A stretch of 64,000 bases of DNA from Angiostrongylus vasorum (taxonomy: Eukaryota > Nematoda > Chromadorea > Rhabditida > Metastrongylidae). The notes below the pieces were generated by a model, which searched no databases, was not told the origin of the DNA, and saw only the letters and a program-made list of their open reading frames with translations. Each line of letters begins with the position of its first letter. The stretch's first letter is position 1. The stretch is taken from the NCBI GenBank assembly GCA_018806985.1, contig JADANN010000030.1, forward strand, positions 62,001-126,000, read 5' to 3'. The position numbers and the translations under genes were made by a program. This document shows positions 36,290-47,904 of the stretch, in pieces.

Positions 36290-36672
36290 ACAACTTGGAT
36301 ACTTGGATGGCCCACTCTCACTGGTTGTGCGGGCTCCAGCATGTCTCCATTATTTCGGAGTTTTGCTCGTTTAAGCGTCTTCGTTCCCTGGTATCCCGAA
36401 CTTAGCCAGGCCGAAGTCTGACCCGGGTCGTCACCATCAAAGGCAGAAGCTACCTTTGTGGATCAGAGGGAGATTTTCTACCATGCGACTAGTTCAATAC
36501 CAGGATGGCAACGGATCCTGCTTGTAGTTTACTTTTAGCTGGGTTTCTTAGTGGAAACGCTGCACTCTTTCCCAACTTGGGAGACCCTGTTAGGGGGTGA
36601 ATCCCCCCTCTGTGCATCGCAGTCCGACACCCAGGAGTACTTCCCAGCGACGATGAGGCGGTAGATCGATGA
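36290..36672 (+). repeat. Dispersed repeat family A
   Basis: Starts ACTTGGATGGCCCACTCTCA, then CTGGTTGTGCGGGCTCCAGC, and ends GACGATGAGGCGGTAGATCG. Same order of blocks as 49,118-49,490. Confidence 0.85.
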
Positions 36673-37384
36673 GAGGAGCAAAGTTCCAGTCTAATCATTT
36701 CAATTCACTATTTTGAGGGTTTTTTCATACATCTCAGTATTGGTACATTACATATAGATTCGCCCAAGCAATTAATGTGCATGAACCGCTGACAACCATT
36801 TATGTGTACAACGAGCAAATAAAATACAAAAACCACTGGATTAACTACGATTTTCAGCGATGGTTTATGTTTCAGCAAGATTATCGAGATTAAGAAGTGG
36901 AATAAATTTCTCTTAGCTCTCCAGCTTGCCAAACGTTGTTAGCAAGCATTTATTCGGCTATCCTTTCAATGTTTTTATCTTCCACAGCGCCGATGTTCCG
37001 AGTCGATGGTCTACACTCCTTGGGCTTCTCGACGCTATGTGGTGTCTTCGTCAACGTACCAAGTCGAACCTTCGTCAGTGAAAAACAGTTCGAGTCATCC
37101 TTTCCCGACGATGCTCCTTTGTGCAGGATTGTTTTTAATGACAACGATTGTCTGTTGATAACAATTGGTTTTTCAACGGACAATCCGCCTTACAGCAGTC
37201 GGTGTTAGAATAGCTAGCACGTGGCGAAATAATAGTGCCAGGAAGCAAGAAGCAAGATATTTCCATCAATCGTATAGAGTGAGCCAATACTAAGACGGAG
37301 CTTGGTAGGTGACTCCCTGGCCTCCTTCTCATTAGTCGTAGCGGGAACGAAGAACCTCGAAATGTGTAAAATATTGCGAATATA
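36673..37384. other. Unrecognised host DNA
   Basis: A 90-codon forward and a 77-codon reverse frame overlap at 36,936-37,208. The reverse frame has KPKECRPSTRNIGAVEDKNI, loosely like the linker of a mariner DNA-binding domain, but it is too weak to call. Confidence 0.3.
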
Positions 37385-37690
37385 GGGCGGGTGGCACAGT
37401 GGTTGTGATACCGGTCATCGGCAGCACCGTTCGATCTCGCTCTACACTCGGCGAGCCTGTCATCGTTCCGGAGTTGAGAAAACTTTGCCCTACTTTCTAA
37501 GAAAAGTTCACTTTCTACAAACCATAAGGGAATACTTTAGGGTAACGACCTCAGGGGTCTGCGGACAATGACTGGGCCAGCATTCAAAGATAATCATGAT
37601 GAAGGAAAATCCTCAAGAAGCAGCCGAAGCTAAACGTGAGAAGCTGGAAGGCCTTCGTGTATGATAGGTACGGGGAAAGGAATCGAATAC
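37385..37690 (+). repeat. tRNA-derived SINE family D
   Basis: The head GGTGGCACAGTGGTTGTGAT and CACCGTTCGATCTCGC resemble A and B boxes. The tail has CTGGGCCAGCATTCAAAGAT and CCTCAAGAAGCAGCCGAAGC, shared with 39,060-39,210 and 56,070-56,225. Head also similar to 55,950. Confidence 0.65.
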
Positions 37691-37769
37691 GAGAGGTGTG
37701 GGGTCTGCACAATAGATGTGAAAAAAACGTCGTTTAAAAAAGTGTTGTGAACATATATCAAATATACAA

Positions 37770-38025
37770 AACGTGGGCGCGATGCCCTGCAATACTAATG
37801 GGATCGATCTCCGTGCCTCAGTGCCTCCAGCCTTTCACCCATCTGGGGTCTGCAAATTGCTTCCAGACTTGTCTTGGAGAATACCTGCGTTGGTTCAATG
37901 CATCGGTAGGCCACCACGAATCACTGCAAAGTCCGGGTATGTATGCAATCATCACCAAAGATGCTCAGTGAATTCGAAAGCATGGCGCATCACTCAGCGA
38001 TTGATCAATGCTGAGAACTTCTTTT
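37770..38025 (+). repeat. SINE family B
   Basis: GATGCCCTGCAATACTAATG, GGGATCGATCTCCG, CCAGACTTGTCTTGGAGAAT, TCGGTAGGCCACCACGAATC and ATTGATCAATGCTGAGAACT match family B in order. Confidence 0.75.
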
Positions 38026-39222
38026 CTATGAAAAACACGCATTATATGTGTTTTAAATATACAGAACAAATACATGAAATTTAGCAAACATATAAACTAT
38101 ACTAAAAAAAATAAACAATAGAAGAAACGAGCAGAAATAAGTGGATCCTGCGTGGTTATTCGTACACATGAACATTGTCGGCCTTAAAGCGGAGGCAACT
38201 GATCTCTCCGTCGCTCCGTGCAAACTTAGGGGGCGTGGCCACGTCTTCTGTTGTGAAGCTATCGCTTGTTTCAACTGTCACACGTGCACTTCATCATCGA
38301 TTTTAATCATCTGGGTTCATTAACTTCCATACACTGCATCAAATTTTTTGCTTCCCTATCTCTTCGCCTTAATTCACTTCTTCTCGTGAATTCTACTTCT
38401 TATTTCTACATAATTATAGCAAACATAGTGGTCATTTATTAAAGTATTTGTCTGCTCTGCTGTCGCATCGATGTTTGCTCCGGGCAGCGATCCGTCAAAC
38501 GCCTTACCATAAACCCAATTTTTTCTATTCGACCATATTTCTTAGGATGATGCTTATTTCACACCGTGCGTATCCTATTTTCATGATATATTCTTGGTTT
38601 TTTTACTATGTTTCTTGGTGAGGAGGTGAGAAAATCTCAACAAAGATATGTTCCAGTCGATGCTATGGATACGTATCAATACCGTCGGTTCGGCCGCTAA
38701 AAAGAGAAGCAAGGACAAAGGAGACGGAAACGACATGGTTCGATTTGGTGTGCTTTGCGGTTCCTATCGGTTCCATCACTTTTTGCGCCAAAGATCTTGC
38801 TTGGGGTAATTGCTTGTTGCAAGCTTTTCATCCTCTGTCTTTGCAGAAGTTTTAAAAGAAATTTGGTTCCCGTTCATCTCGCTTGATTGTGGCACAGCGA
38901 ACACGAAATTCAAAGTCATAGAATGCACAGTGTCGGCTAAAATTCCGTTCCTCTTCATCCATCAGGATGCAATGTGGTCGTTCGAGCCGCCCGTCCCCAC
39001 AATTCTCCTCTAATCCACGTGCAAACGCCTTAGCTCGGCTCTTTCCGAGATTGAAAGAAGAATCTACCGAGCCAGCATTCTACGACATTCACAAAGCAGA
39101 CGGAATCCTTAAGCAACAGCCGAAACAACGCACGAAGTGTTTGAAGACAATTGCCGACAATGAATGCACGGAAAGTGGAGAAAATGCAGGAGATGCGGTA
39201 TTCCGCAGTGTAGATAAGATGA
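38026..39222. other. Unrecognised host DNA with a SINE D tail
   Basis: At 39,060-39,210, GCCAGCATTCTACGACATTC and CTTAAGCAACAGCCGAAAC match the family D tail. No exon or other element seen in the rest. Confidence 0.5.
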
Positions 39223-40401
39223 CGGGTCGTCTGAACTAAACAAGTTTAATTTGTTTTCTCATCTTTCCATGAGAAAGCATCTACTGTCGAAGACGGAGAA
39301 AAGTCGATGGACAATGTAAACGCGTAGGCAATGATGCCTACCGCTACCTGCATATGAGTCACACGATGCAAAAATTATGGTCCATTGCGAACGTAGTGGT
39401 TACTCGCCCGAACAGTTACCCTACCCACTGTGATCCTTCCTAGCATACCGCTGTTACAAGTTGCACTTCATGGCTGTGCACCTATTCCATATTATATTTT
39501 GCACCTTATCATGTCGGCCTAGCACACCAATTATCTGCATGCTATATGTGCAGCTTTTTCTTCTTCATTGTTGCATTCTGTCTGCCTAGTTAACGATCCT
39601 GAGCAAAGTCTAGCCATCCCATAGGCTGCTCCGTCCATCCACAGATCCGTTGTTGATCAGTGCATGCGTAACACCCTCCTCTGTTACTTCCGTGCGACCA
39701 TACTCCATGGCGCTGGTGCTCTTCATTGCTCTCTATATTATCTTCATCTTCTTTTCACGTTTTCACTTGTATTCTTACATTAATTGTTCTCTTATTTCTA
39801 TTTCTCTTGTATTTTGTTGTTATTGCTGTATAAACCGCTTAGTTATCCACATGTGAAACCTGGTGTTGCGGTGATAATCGAAAACACCTTCGTGGCAAGA
39901 GCTAACGCAAAATCAAGCAAATTCGCTTTAGAAAATCTTTTAAATGCAATATGGAGCATTTGAATAAAGAGAATTTCCAATAGCATAAAATTCTCTTATT
40001 TAACTACGGTGAGATTTTCTATTTTCTAAAGCCCGTGGTGTGTATTTCCACCACTATATTACTTAAAGTGTCAAACTTCGAAAAAAAAATGAGTAAGCGG
40101 GATTTCGTCCGATAAATAGGACAGGATCGTACCCTTCAAAAATATTGTTTTTGTTGGTATCTGCGGCTTCCCAGCTGAAAACTTTATTGCCATAAACTTC
40201 GTTGTCAATCGTTTGAAAGTTAGCTTGACAGATTTAAATTTGACAAGGCAGGGCAGAAGAGCACATAAGTTATGAATGCGACCGAAAATAGTCTCTCCGA
40301 TTAATTTGTAAGGCTCTGAACTCATTACCCACAGTGGTGATCGAGAAATCATCGTCAGTACATTGAAAAACCAGCTTCCTCACCAACTGGTCAATCTACC
40401 A

Positions 40402-42420
40402 CCACAGAGAAAAGAGGATGAGGTGCCTGTATATCAGGGAATATTTTACAATCGGATTTAAAAACAAAAGGACGCCTTAAGTGAGCAGTTTCATCACTTA
40501 GTTCAACCAAGTTCAGTGGAAGTACGAAATGTTGCTTTGAACACTGCTTCGCTATGTGCCCGTTAGTAAGATATTCACCAATTCACACAATTCACAGTGC
40601 GAGGACCGTAACCACTATTTCAAAGAAAGACGTTGAGATAATTGAAAAGCATTTTGAAGATGCTTCTCTTTATCGTCCATCGTCTGAGGGCGGATTTAAA
40701 AGTCAATACCAAAACTTAAACAACGAATGGGTTAAAATGGCATCAACGGCTGGGTTAAAAGATCAGTTATCTTTCAACTCAAAGTTGACTTACCAACATG
40801 TCCCGTCCCTATACCTACTTATCAAAACCCATATGTTAGTACCCAGTAATGATCTTGTGTCTAGCGATCCATCGTTGTTTAAGGTCAAACCTATCATTAG
40901 CTGTGTAGGCGAGCAAACGGATAGAATAACTTGGTTTAAAACCTTAATCCTTATCCGGTAGTTAAAGTACATTCCAGTCCATCTAACGAACACCCAGTTA
41001 TTGCTGGATCGTCTACGTAACGTGCGTCCTAACAGCGAGTACGTGATAGAGTCCTTCGACGTCACCGCCCTCTATACAAACGTGTCGAATGACTCCGCTA
41101 TGCAAGCCATCTTCGAACTCCTTATACAAAACGAAGTAAAAGTAAACATATATGGCTTCACGGTTCAGCAGTTGTTGACACTCTTAAAGGAGTGCCTAAA
41201 CTGCTCAGTCTTCATATAGTCAGGGAGGTATCACGCACAAATAAGAGGGCTGGCAATGGGACAGCGACTGGCACCAAGCCTTGCCATTGCATTCATGTCT
41301 GAGGTGGAAGCACCACTGATCGATCTCGGGCCGTTATTTACTGTAGATTTATAGATGACTACTTGGTCATTTGTTCAACAGAAGAGGAAATTGACAGATG
41401 TTTCGAGTTGTTGAACGAACAGTCAGAGTATGTTAAATTCACCCAATCGCCAAAGACTGGCCAAAGACCAGGAGAAAACTGCCTTCCATTCGTGAACGTG
41501 AAAATCAACCTATCAGGAAGCGGCTACACTACGAAGTCGTACCGAAAGTCAAGTAATAAGAATATACCTTTTCATAACCCCTCTCCTCTCACCTTTCGAA
41601 CATCAGTTTATCCTGCCCTTCATTCCAAATGAATTAAGAGCAGCTATAAAACGCTGCTTAAGAAGGGCCAGCCAAGAGAAATCGGTTACTTAATTGAAAT
41701 GCCACCGAGCACTCTTAGACGCCAGCTGATTCGTAACTGCGTGTATGACCTTTTATGCACAACGTAGAATTGCATAATTTGCCCTAATGGTAGAGACGGT
41801 GATCGCATGAGTTCGGGTACAGTTTATTTGATCTCCTGTAAGACGTGCGGAGACGAATACATTGGCGAAACGGGCAGACCCCTCTGTGTCCGCATAAAAG
41901 AACACCTAGTCGGCAAACGTAAACCAAATACGCTACTAGGCACGCATAGGACCCAGAGACATAGCGGGGAGGACTTTGACGTACGTGTCACGATCCTGGC
42001 GCAGGAATCGAGAACACAAGCGCGCAAAACTCTCGAGGCGTTCTGGATTAATTCCAGAAATCCGAAAATGAACCGCAGAGAAGAATGCCTCATTATCACG
42101 AGTGATATTGGGCAGTACATAAGGCTGTTATTTTGATGGGAGGGGCACATTACGATTCCATGTGAACTGTGTGCGGTTGGTCCCCATGTGACATATTCAG
42201 TGAAAGACTCATAGAAAGCGGTGAGTGTGCAAAGAAGCTAATCTGTGTTCAGTAGGATTGAAATCTTGGTTTATCATTTTTTTCAGTTTGGTTATGGAGG
42301 TGTTTGGCCGGGTGGATTGCTGTCAACTTGACCTTTCCAGGCTCTGAGAAAGACGAAATCCGCCGGAACGTCAGCTTGTGCGTAAATAAAGAAATAACAA
42401 CACCTCGCTTTTGTTAAACA
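40402..42420 (+). mobile_element. Penelope-like element: RT plus GIY-YIG, 3' end with hammerhead-like motif
   Basis: Reverse transcriptase part (40,554-41,632, several frames): EHFEDASLYRPSSEGGFKSQ, HVPSLYLLIKTH, DPSLFKVKPIISCVGEQTDR, YVIESFDVTALYTNVSND, RGLAMGQRLAPSLAIAFMSE and CRFIDDYLVICSTEEEID with the FIDD catalytic motif at 41,348-41,359. The GIY-YIG endonuclease (41,807-42,136) has GTVYLISCKTCGDEYIGETG, RPLCVRIKEHLVG and the Glu/Asn region LEAFWINSRNPKM. Frameshifts near 40,960, 41,215, 41,325, 41,630 and 41,760 break it. The 3' region has GGGTGGATTGCTGTCAACTTG and a decayed hammerhead at 42,340-42,376. The 5' end abuts the inverted-repeat element and seems truncated. PLEs prime at chromosome breaks or telomeres and use this endonuclease in the canonical group. 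Confidence 0.88.
42340..42376 (+). ncRNA. Decayed hammerhead-like motif at a PLE 3' end
   Basis: GGCTCTGAGAAAGACGAAAT then CCGCCGGAACGTCAGCT. Compared with 22,713-22,755 the CUGANGA core is CTGAGAA and GAAAC is GGAAC, so key core bases are lost and activity is unlikely. Confidence 0.6.
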
Positions 42421-42475
42421 ATAATATGAATAATTTAACACTTCTAGCCCAACACATTTCATTACTTCAATAACC

Positions 42476-42605
42476 CATGTAGAGCAGTGGTAGGAGACGC
42501 CCTACAATACATGCGGGATTGATCCTTTCGCCCCAAGCTCACCAAGCTATCCATCCCTCCGAGGTCGGCAACTTGTTACCAGACTTGTCTGGTAGGATAG
42601 GTCCT
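42476..42605 (+). repeat. SINE family B, 5' part
   Basis: ATGTAGAGCAGTGGTAGGAG, CCCTACAATACATGCGGGAT and CCGAGGTCGGCAACTTGTTA, truncated after GACTTGTCTGGTAGGATAG. Confidence 0.7.
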
Positions 42606-42929
42606 TTTGCTGTCTGAGATCTGGTACGAGACCTCTCTGCGAAGTATTTATTGCAATACAAATAGGGATGGTGCCTGTCTGTGGAGAAGACACCGAAGCG
42701 CTCAAACACGGCGGTCATGCTCGCATTATTGGTACTACAATTGGAATGAAGTAAAACGCAAATAATCACTGATAATCACTGATAATCTCACATACAAGTG
42801 CACATTTCGACAGCTTAGACCTTTCAAAACGAATAGATGTAGCCTTAAACTTCTCTACTTAGTTAACGCAGAAGATTAAGGCTTGTAATAATGGCGATTA
42901 AGTTTCAAACTAAATAAAGGACAAGGGAT

Positions 42930-43090
42930 AAAGCTCTCGGCATTGTTCAATCCCTGAGGGACGCATTATGCATTCGACTTCATTAAGCATCGTTAGAGGT
43001 TTTCGAATGCACATCTGGCTTATACAATGGATCGCGATGGCCTACCGATATACTCAGCCAGTGATATGGAGGCCAGGCTAGCTTAAGGCG
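42930..43090 (-). repeat. SINE family B, 3' part, reverse
   Basis: On the forward strand it reads AAAGCTCTCGGCATTGTTCA ... CATTCGACTTCATTAAGCATCG ... CGATGGCCTACCGATATACT; the inverse matches the family B 3' half. Confidence 0.7.
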
Positions 43091-43655
43091 GGTTCAAACT
43101 AAGGCTTTATGCGTGTTAGTGAACACCACTATTCTCACTATACCTTTTGTGCACATCATAGTAAAAGTTGGATACCGAATGATGTAATAATAGTGGACTG
43201 CTCGAGATTTAGTGCATAAGAGGATTCAACCATCAATTTGGGTTGTTCTAAATAAAACGACCATGACACGTCAGATTATATTAATGAATGTCGAAGAGCA
43301 CTCTTAAACACGATGACAGCAATGTTAATAGCGTTTTGAGCTTACAAAGTAGTAAAAAGAGCACTCTTGTTGCCCCTCATATTATAAATACAGCTGCTGA
43401 AGCTTCAGGCATGTGTATAATATAATAGTCAATTTCGTTCCAGCTAGAAACCGCAAAGTATTAGGATGGGGTGTGCGGGAATTGATTCATCAGTTTAATG
43501 CGTAGCTTTGAGGTCGCGTATCTATGCTGAAATCAAGCTTTATTAATCAAAATAGGATCCTTAGAATCCATATTTTGCGCAAACAAGAAACGAGCTTGTT
43601 TACTCTGGTTGCATAAAACTGTTAAGTTGAAGTCGTTGAGGGCAGTTTCGGTCTC
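43091..43655. other. Unrecognised host DNA
   Basis: No exon, RNA or repeat identified; AT-rich with scattered stops in all frames. Confidence 0.4.
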
Positions 43656-43659
43656 AGCT

Positions 43660-44330
43660 TGATAAAAACACATTTTTATAAAATGAAGTTTTGGACGTGC
43701 TTGAACAATTGGTAGCCAGTACAGTAGGCGAAAGGTGTGGAAAGTATGGTGGACGAAATAAAGTTTCGTAGTTCAGCTCGTTCAACCTTTCTAGCGACCG
43801 TGGTGCGACATTTAGCTGCACGTCATCGTAGAGAAAAATTAACTCGTTTCCTTTGACAAGTGCTGGAAGAAGACGTAGAACGTTTTGTGTCAGCTACCAG
43901 ACCAACAAACTGTCAATAAAGCCTTCTGATGCAATTTTAGCTTTGGGATGTGCTCCGAAGCCTGATGCCAGCTTATCCACTCTGCCAGTTACCGCTCGTT
44001 GTCATGGAGGATTCATCTCTTGTTGCTCATCACAATACCATTGAGACACAAGTGGTTGCCGCCAAATTCAACGCCAACGACACTTCAGAACAACGTCTTT
44101 TTTTTCATCGTTATTCAATCAACACAACGTCCATTTGTCAATCTTCTTCGACATTCCAAGCTGCTTAAATTTTTTTAAGGCAGTTAAGAAGCTTTCACCG
44201 AGTTCCTGTACAAGTTCCGAAAGAGTTGTGCATGTATTTGCTTACAGGAAAGCCTTCAGTCCATTATCGTCAAATGCAGAAGGAAGATGGCAACCTTTCT
44301 CACCTTGAAAGTCGGATTCGCTAAGACGAA
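43660..44330 (-). pseudogene. Mariner-type transposase fossil
   Basis: Read on the reverse strand in shifting frames: TLSELVQELGESF, KQLGMSKKIDKW, a NNDEKKRR...SEVSLAL stretch, then PKAKIASEGFIDSLLVC, VKGNELIFLYDDVQLNVAPR, SLERLNELNYETLFRPPYFP and HLSPT. These match, in order, the mariner catalytic domain (the HDNARPH block, here YDDVQLN, and YSPDLSPTD, here YFPHLSPTV). The second catalytic Asp is kept, while the third acidic residue and DNAR block are altered. Multiple frameshifts and stops show an old copy. Ends and terminal repeats not identified. Confidence 0.75.
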
Positions 44331-44639
44331 ATTTTTTGAGACCAAGGTCGCACTGTACATTCGTCAGTATTTCTTTCAATCCATACTTCATTAATGTTCT
44401 AATCGTTTGCGCTCCATTACATTAGAGTCTGGTTGCAGAAGTGGATTCGTTGAAAATGCTGCTTCCATATCCGAAATTCCAGCCTTTGAAGTTTTCCAAG
44501 AACAAATTTTACGCTGTTATTCAAATGCAGTTCGAAAGTGCTTAGAATAAGCTGCTGGATAGTAAAACAGCATTCGAAAATAATTTAAGGCTTAGGGATA
44601 GGATCAAAAGAAAAACTATGCCCCAAATGGTAATTCTAG

Positions 44640-44930
44640 CAAGAACTAGGTGCCGTTTACCCTGCATTTTATTTCAAATGGAATAATTAGAGCTTTAAAA
44701 TGCTGCTTAAGAGTCGTCAGTCCACAGAAACTGGTAGCAGAAGCTGAAATATCACCGAGCACTCTCAGACTTTAGCTGGTTCATAACCGCCTGTAGGACC
44801 GCCTATGCCACAACGCTAAATTTCATAATGTGCACAAATGGTAGAGAGGGTGATTACATGAGCTCGAGAACGGTTTATCTGGTTTCTTGTAAACCACGCG
44901 GGGATAGCCTTGCTTCTTATATTATACTAG
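44640..44930 (+). mobile_element. Penelope-like element fragment
   Basis: CTTTAAAATGCTGCTTAAGA, ATATCACCGAGCACTCTCAG, TTCATAATGTGCACAAATGG and GAACGGTTTATCTGGTTTCT parallel 41,640-41,850, the linker between RT and GIY-YIG, up to the first GIY motif. Truncated at both ends and frame-broken. Confidence 0.75.
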
Positions 44931-45114
44931 ACTTTCTTTCAATTTATTCTCAATGCAGAGGAAAAAATCTCAAATTCTAGTTTATGCAGACATTACTCGA
45001 ATGCTTGAGAGAATCTGCAGAATAATACAGTAATGCATAATATAATATATGTGAATTCTGTGGTACATAAAAAAGCAAAAGAAAAGCACTCGGTATTAAT
45101 AAGAAAAGATAAAG

Positions 45115-45385
45115 CGCTCGGCGTTGATCAATTACGGATGGATGCGCCATGCATTCGACTTCATTGAATATCGTTGGAGGTTATTGAATGCATATCTGGG
45201 CTTTACAATGACTCGCGGTGGCCTACCGATGTATCGAGCCAGTGCTGCTATCCTCTCAGATAAGTGTGGTGTCAATTTGCCGACCCCGGAGGGATAGAAG
45301 ACTTGGTGAGCCATGGGCGCGGGGTTCGATTCCACATGTGTGTCGCAGTGGCACCTTCAAGCACTGCGCCACATGCGCTATTACC
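45115..45385 (-). repeat. tRNA-derived SINE family B, reverse, good copy
   Basis: On the reverse strand the head GTGGCGCAGTGCTTGAAG and GGAATCGAACCCCGC are pol III-like boxes; the body has CCTCCGGGGTCGGCAAATTG and CGATACATCGGTAGGCCACC; it ends GATCAACGCCGAGCGCTTT. Confidence 0.8.
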
Positions 45386-47900
45386 ATAGCGCACTACCAC
45401 TACTGTGCTATAAAATTCTCACTTTCTCGTAAGACTGAACAGTTGCACTCAACTCTAGGAAGAAACTTTTAGCTATTACTTTCGAAGACGCCGATTATTA
45501 GAGGATTAGATAATGCAATGCTGCTGAAGGGATGTATTTCTATAGGAATAGAATTTGAAATGGACAAACTGGAAAGAAATAACGCCAGCATTCTTTTGAG
45601 CAGAGTATGACATAGTGCATAGAATATTATCCGTTGTACTCTTAGCTTAAATGTTCTATTGCACTGATATGGCCAGGTTTCATACTAGAGCAACGCGAAG
45701 TTTGCTTTGCATAGGACAAAATATTCACGAATGATGATGGTGTATACGATGGAGTTTATTGTGAGATCAACAGGATTTTGTAATTTGCTTGTAACATTCG
45801 TTCTTTATGCTAAAGATGAAAGGTATTATCTACTAGTGCGGGAAGGTAAGCAATGACTGAATATTTGTTTGTGCTTGTTTGTTTTGGTTTTCTGCTCAGT
45901 TTTTCTTTTATACGTAAATAATTTCTTGAAGATAGTTGTAATTCCACCTCATTTTATTCCAGTTTTACAGGCACAACGGAGACATCATAAATGACGCAAA
46001 ATGCAATTTCATCCACATTGATTTTATTCTCTCCTACTCTCGCACCCTTGGATTTGAGATTTCACTTTCCTAAACCACTTCGGAATTAGGGTGCCTTTCA
46101 CATCGCCTTGCATTACCGGAAGATCCACTTAAAAAAATTGAAGACCTATCGTTCAGTCGGTGTTATAGGTGGCATCGATTCTGGCATATATAATTGCTTC
46201 AAAACGCTTTTGCTGAGAAATATCATAGCAGCTAGGAAGTTTCATGAGATAGTGATAACGATAGTGCAGATTACGTGTGAAGCTAAGCATTTAGGTGCAT
46301 TCCTTGATGTTATTGCTTCGGGATCAGTTTCTCCACAAAGGTGCCGCTTTACTCACAGATGCCTAGCAAAAAACACTTGTTCGACCTTGCACTCGAAGCT
46401 CCCCCAACATTTTCCATCTTTCAGGAGTCGAAAAATTGGTACAGAATTTGTTTGGGAGGATAAAATTGATGATATGACACGCCTACAGATCACCGCTTCT
46501 TAATGTATAGCTCAAATATGCACTCAGTCACCTGTAGTCGACTGGCTACCTCTTATCTGTTCACACAACTCCCTGGAAAATACGGAAAAAAAAGTCATTT
46601 TTAAAAAGAACGCAAATCTCCTTACATGTACACCAGAAGCTTGAAAGTTAGCAGTCACAGGGTAAATGAACTCGTATTTTATCGGTAAAAAATAGAGAGG
46701 TCCTTTTTAGATGTAAACATTTGCATTTCGTTCACTAAAAAATAATCGCGGTCTGCCATGAATATTTCGAGCCAAAGTTTAAATGATGACACGAATTTTT
46801 CAGCAATCCTAAACTTGTCATTAGTATAACTACTCCACTCTCACAAAATACCCGAAAGCCGCGTTGAAACAAGCAGGCGGATGAGTTCTAAGGAACACGA
46901 CAAAAGCAATGAAAACCACATTGACTATACTCCTCATTCTCGGAACAGTTCTGTCAAGAGTAGACGCTTTTCGTTTGTTATTGTCCAATAAGGGTTCCAT
47001 TTCATCTTTTTACCATGTTTCGGCCCCGTCCTTGCGGAATTTTATTCTCTCTTTGTTCAAATGCAAGTAAACAAATCGTCTTGAAGACTAAATTCACTTT
47101 CAGAACAATTTTTGTGCGTTGATGAAAACCAAGTTCGTCCCCTAATTCTTCCCTTTACCTGATTTACTGTGAATAATCACGAAATCCACTAGTGGTGATC
47201 CCTGTTGCAAAATGTTCGACTGTTTTACGCATCCTATTCTTCTTCAGGCCCATCATACCAATTCTCAAATCCGGGTACTTAAACGTCTATAAAGATAATA
47301 TTAAGAGAGAAACAGTAACGAACAATTTAAATAATGTCCATGAAGAAGTGTAAATTATGAAGTATTCTAACTAGTAAACTAAAATGAAAAGATCAAAAAG
47401 AAGAACTAAGAACCACGACAGACAACTCTTATGATTGACTTGACCATTCAGAGAGTTTGAAACGAATGTTGTGATTTAGACGAGGGTTTTAAAGAGAACA
47501 AATAATACATCGTTTAACAGTGTATATTGTATAGTGCACATGTGACAACGTACACGAGAAATAGAAACTACCGTTAAGGAATAGAAAGAATTCTGTACGA
47601 GGTGAAGGAAATTCCCTGTGTTATTCTTCTTTTTCGGGCAATTATTTGTTTTCTCTCACGCTCTAGAGGTGTTGACAAAAATGCCGCACGAGACCAGACC
47701 ATGGCCTGCTTCGCACAAGATTCCACTTCTCGCGGAAAAAGATAGAGTCGTCAAGTCCAAAAAACGATCTCCCAAAACTACCATAAATTGGGATTTTTTC
47801 AGATAAATACTCAGCTTTTTGGAAAAAAAAACTTTCGGTTGTCGCCTTAAGAGATTAAGAGAAAGTAGTTCCCACGACCGACTTTCTGTTAACTTCCTCA
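45386..47900. other. 2.5 kb of host DNA, nothing recognised
   Basis: I looked for exons and for the repeat families named here and found none that hold up. A 131-codon frame (46,108-46,503) has no domain and no flanking splice logic. Confidence 0.4.
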
Positions 47901-47904
47901 TGTA

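Larger units (their letters stand above)
32377..40401. mobile_element. 8.0-kb element with 1.18-kb inverted terminal arms
   Basis: The left arm 32,377-33,557 and right arm 39,223-40,401 are inverted copies over their whole length, with very few mismatches by eye. Outer ends: TGGTAGATTCACCATTTGGTG at the left and the inverse of CACCAACTGGTCAATCTACCA at the right. Inner ends: AGTTCAGATGACCCA and the inverse TGGGTCGTCTGAACT-like sequence at 39,224. Arms carry no clear gene, though a reading frame near the outer end (HNLC.LLPCLVKFKSVKLTF) is kept in both. The 5.67-kb centre holds unrelated repeats (families A, B, D and a LINE fragment). Could be a foldback/long-TIR DNA transposon, or an inverted duplication. 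No transposase is visible. Confidence 0.8.

Noticed and set aside
36950..37183. Mariner-like DNA-binding domain on the reverse strand
   Set aside because: The similarity rests on a short CRPSTRN segment; flanks do not support it.
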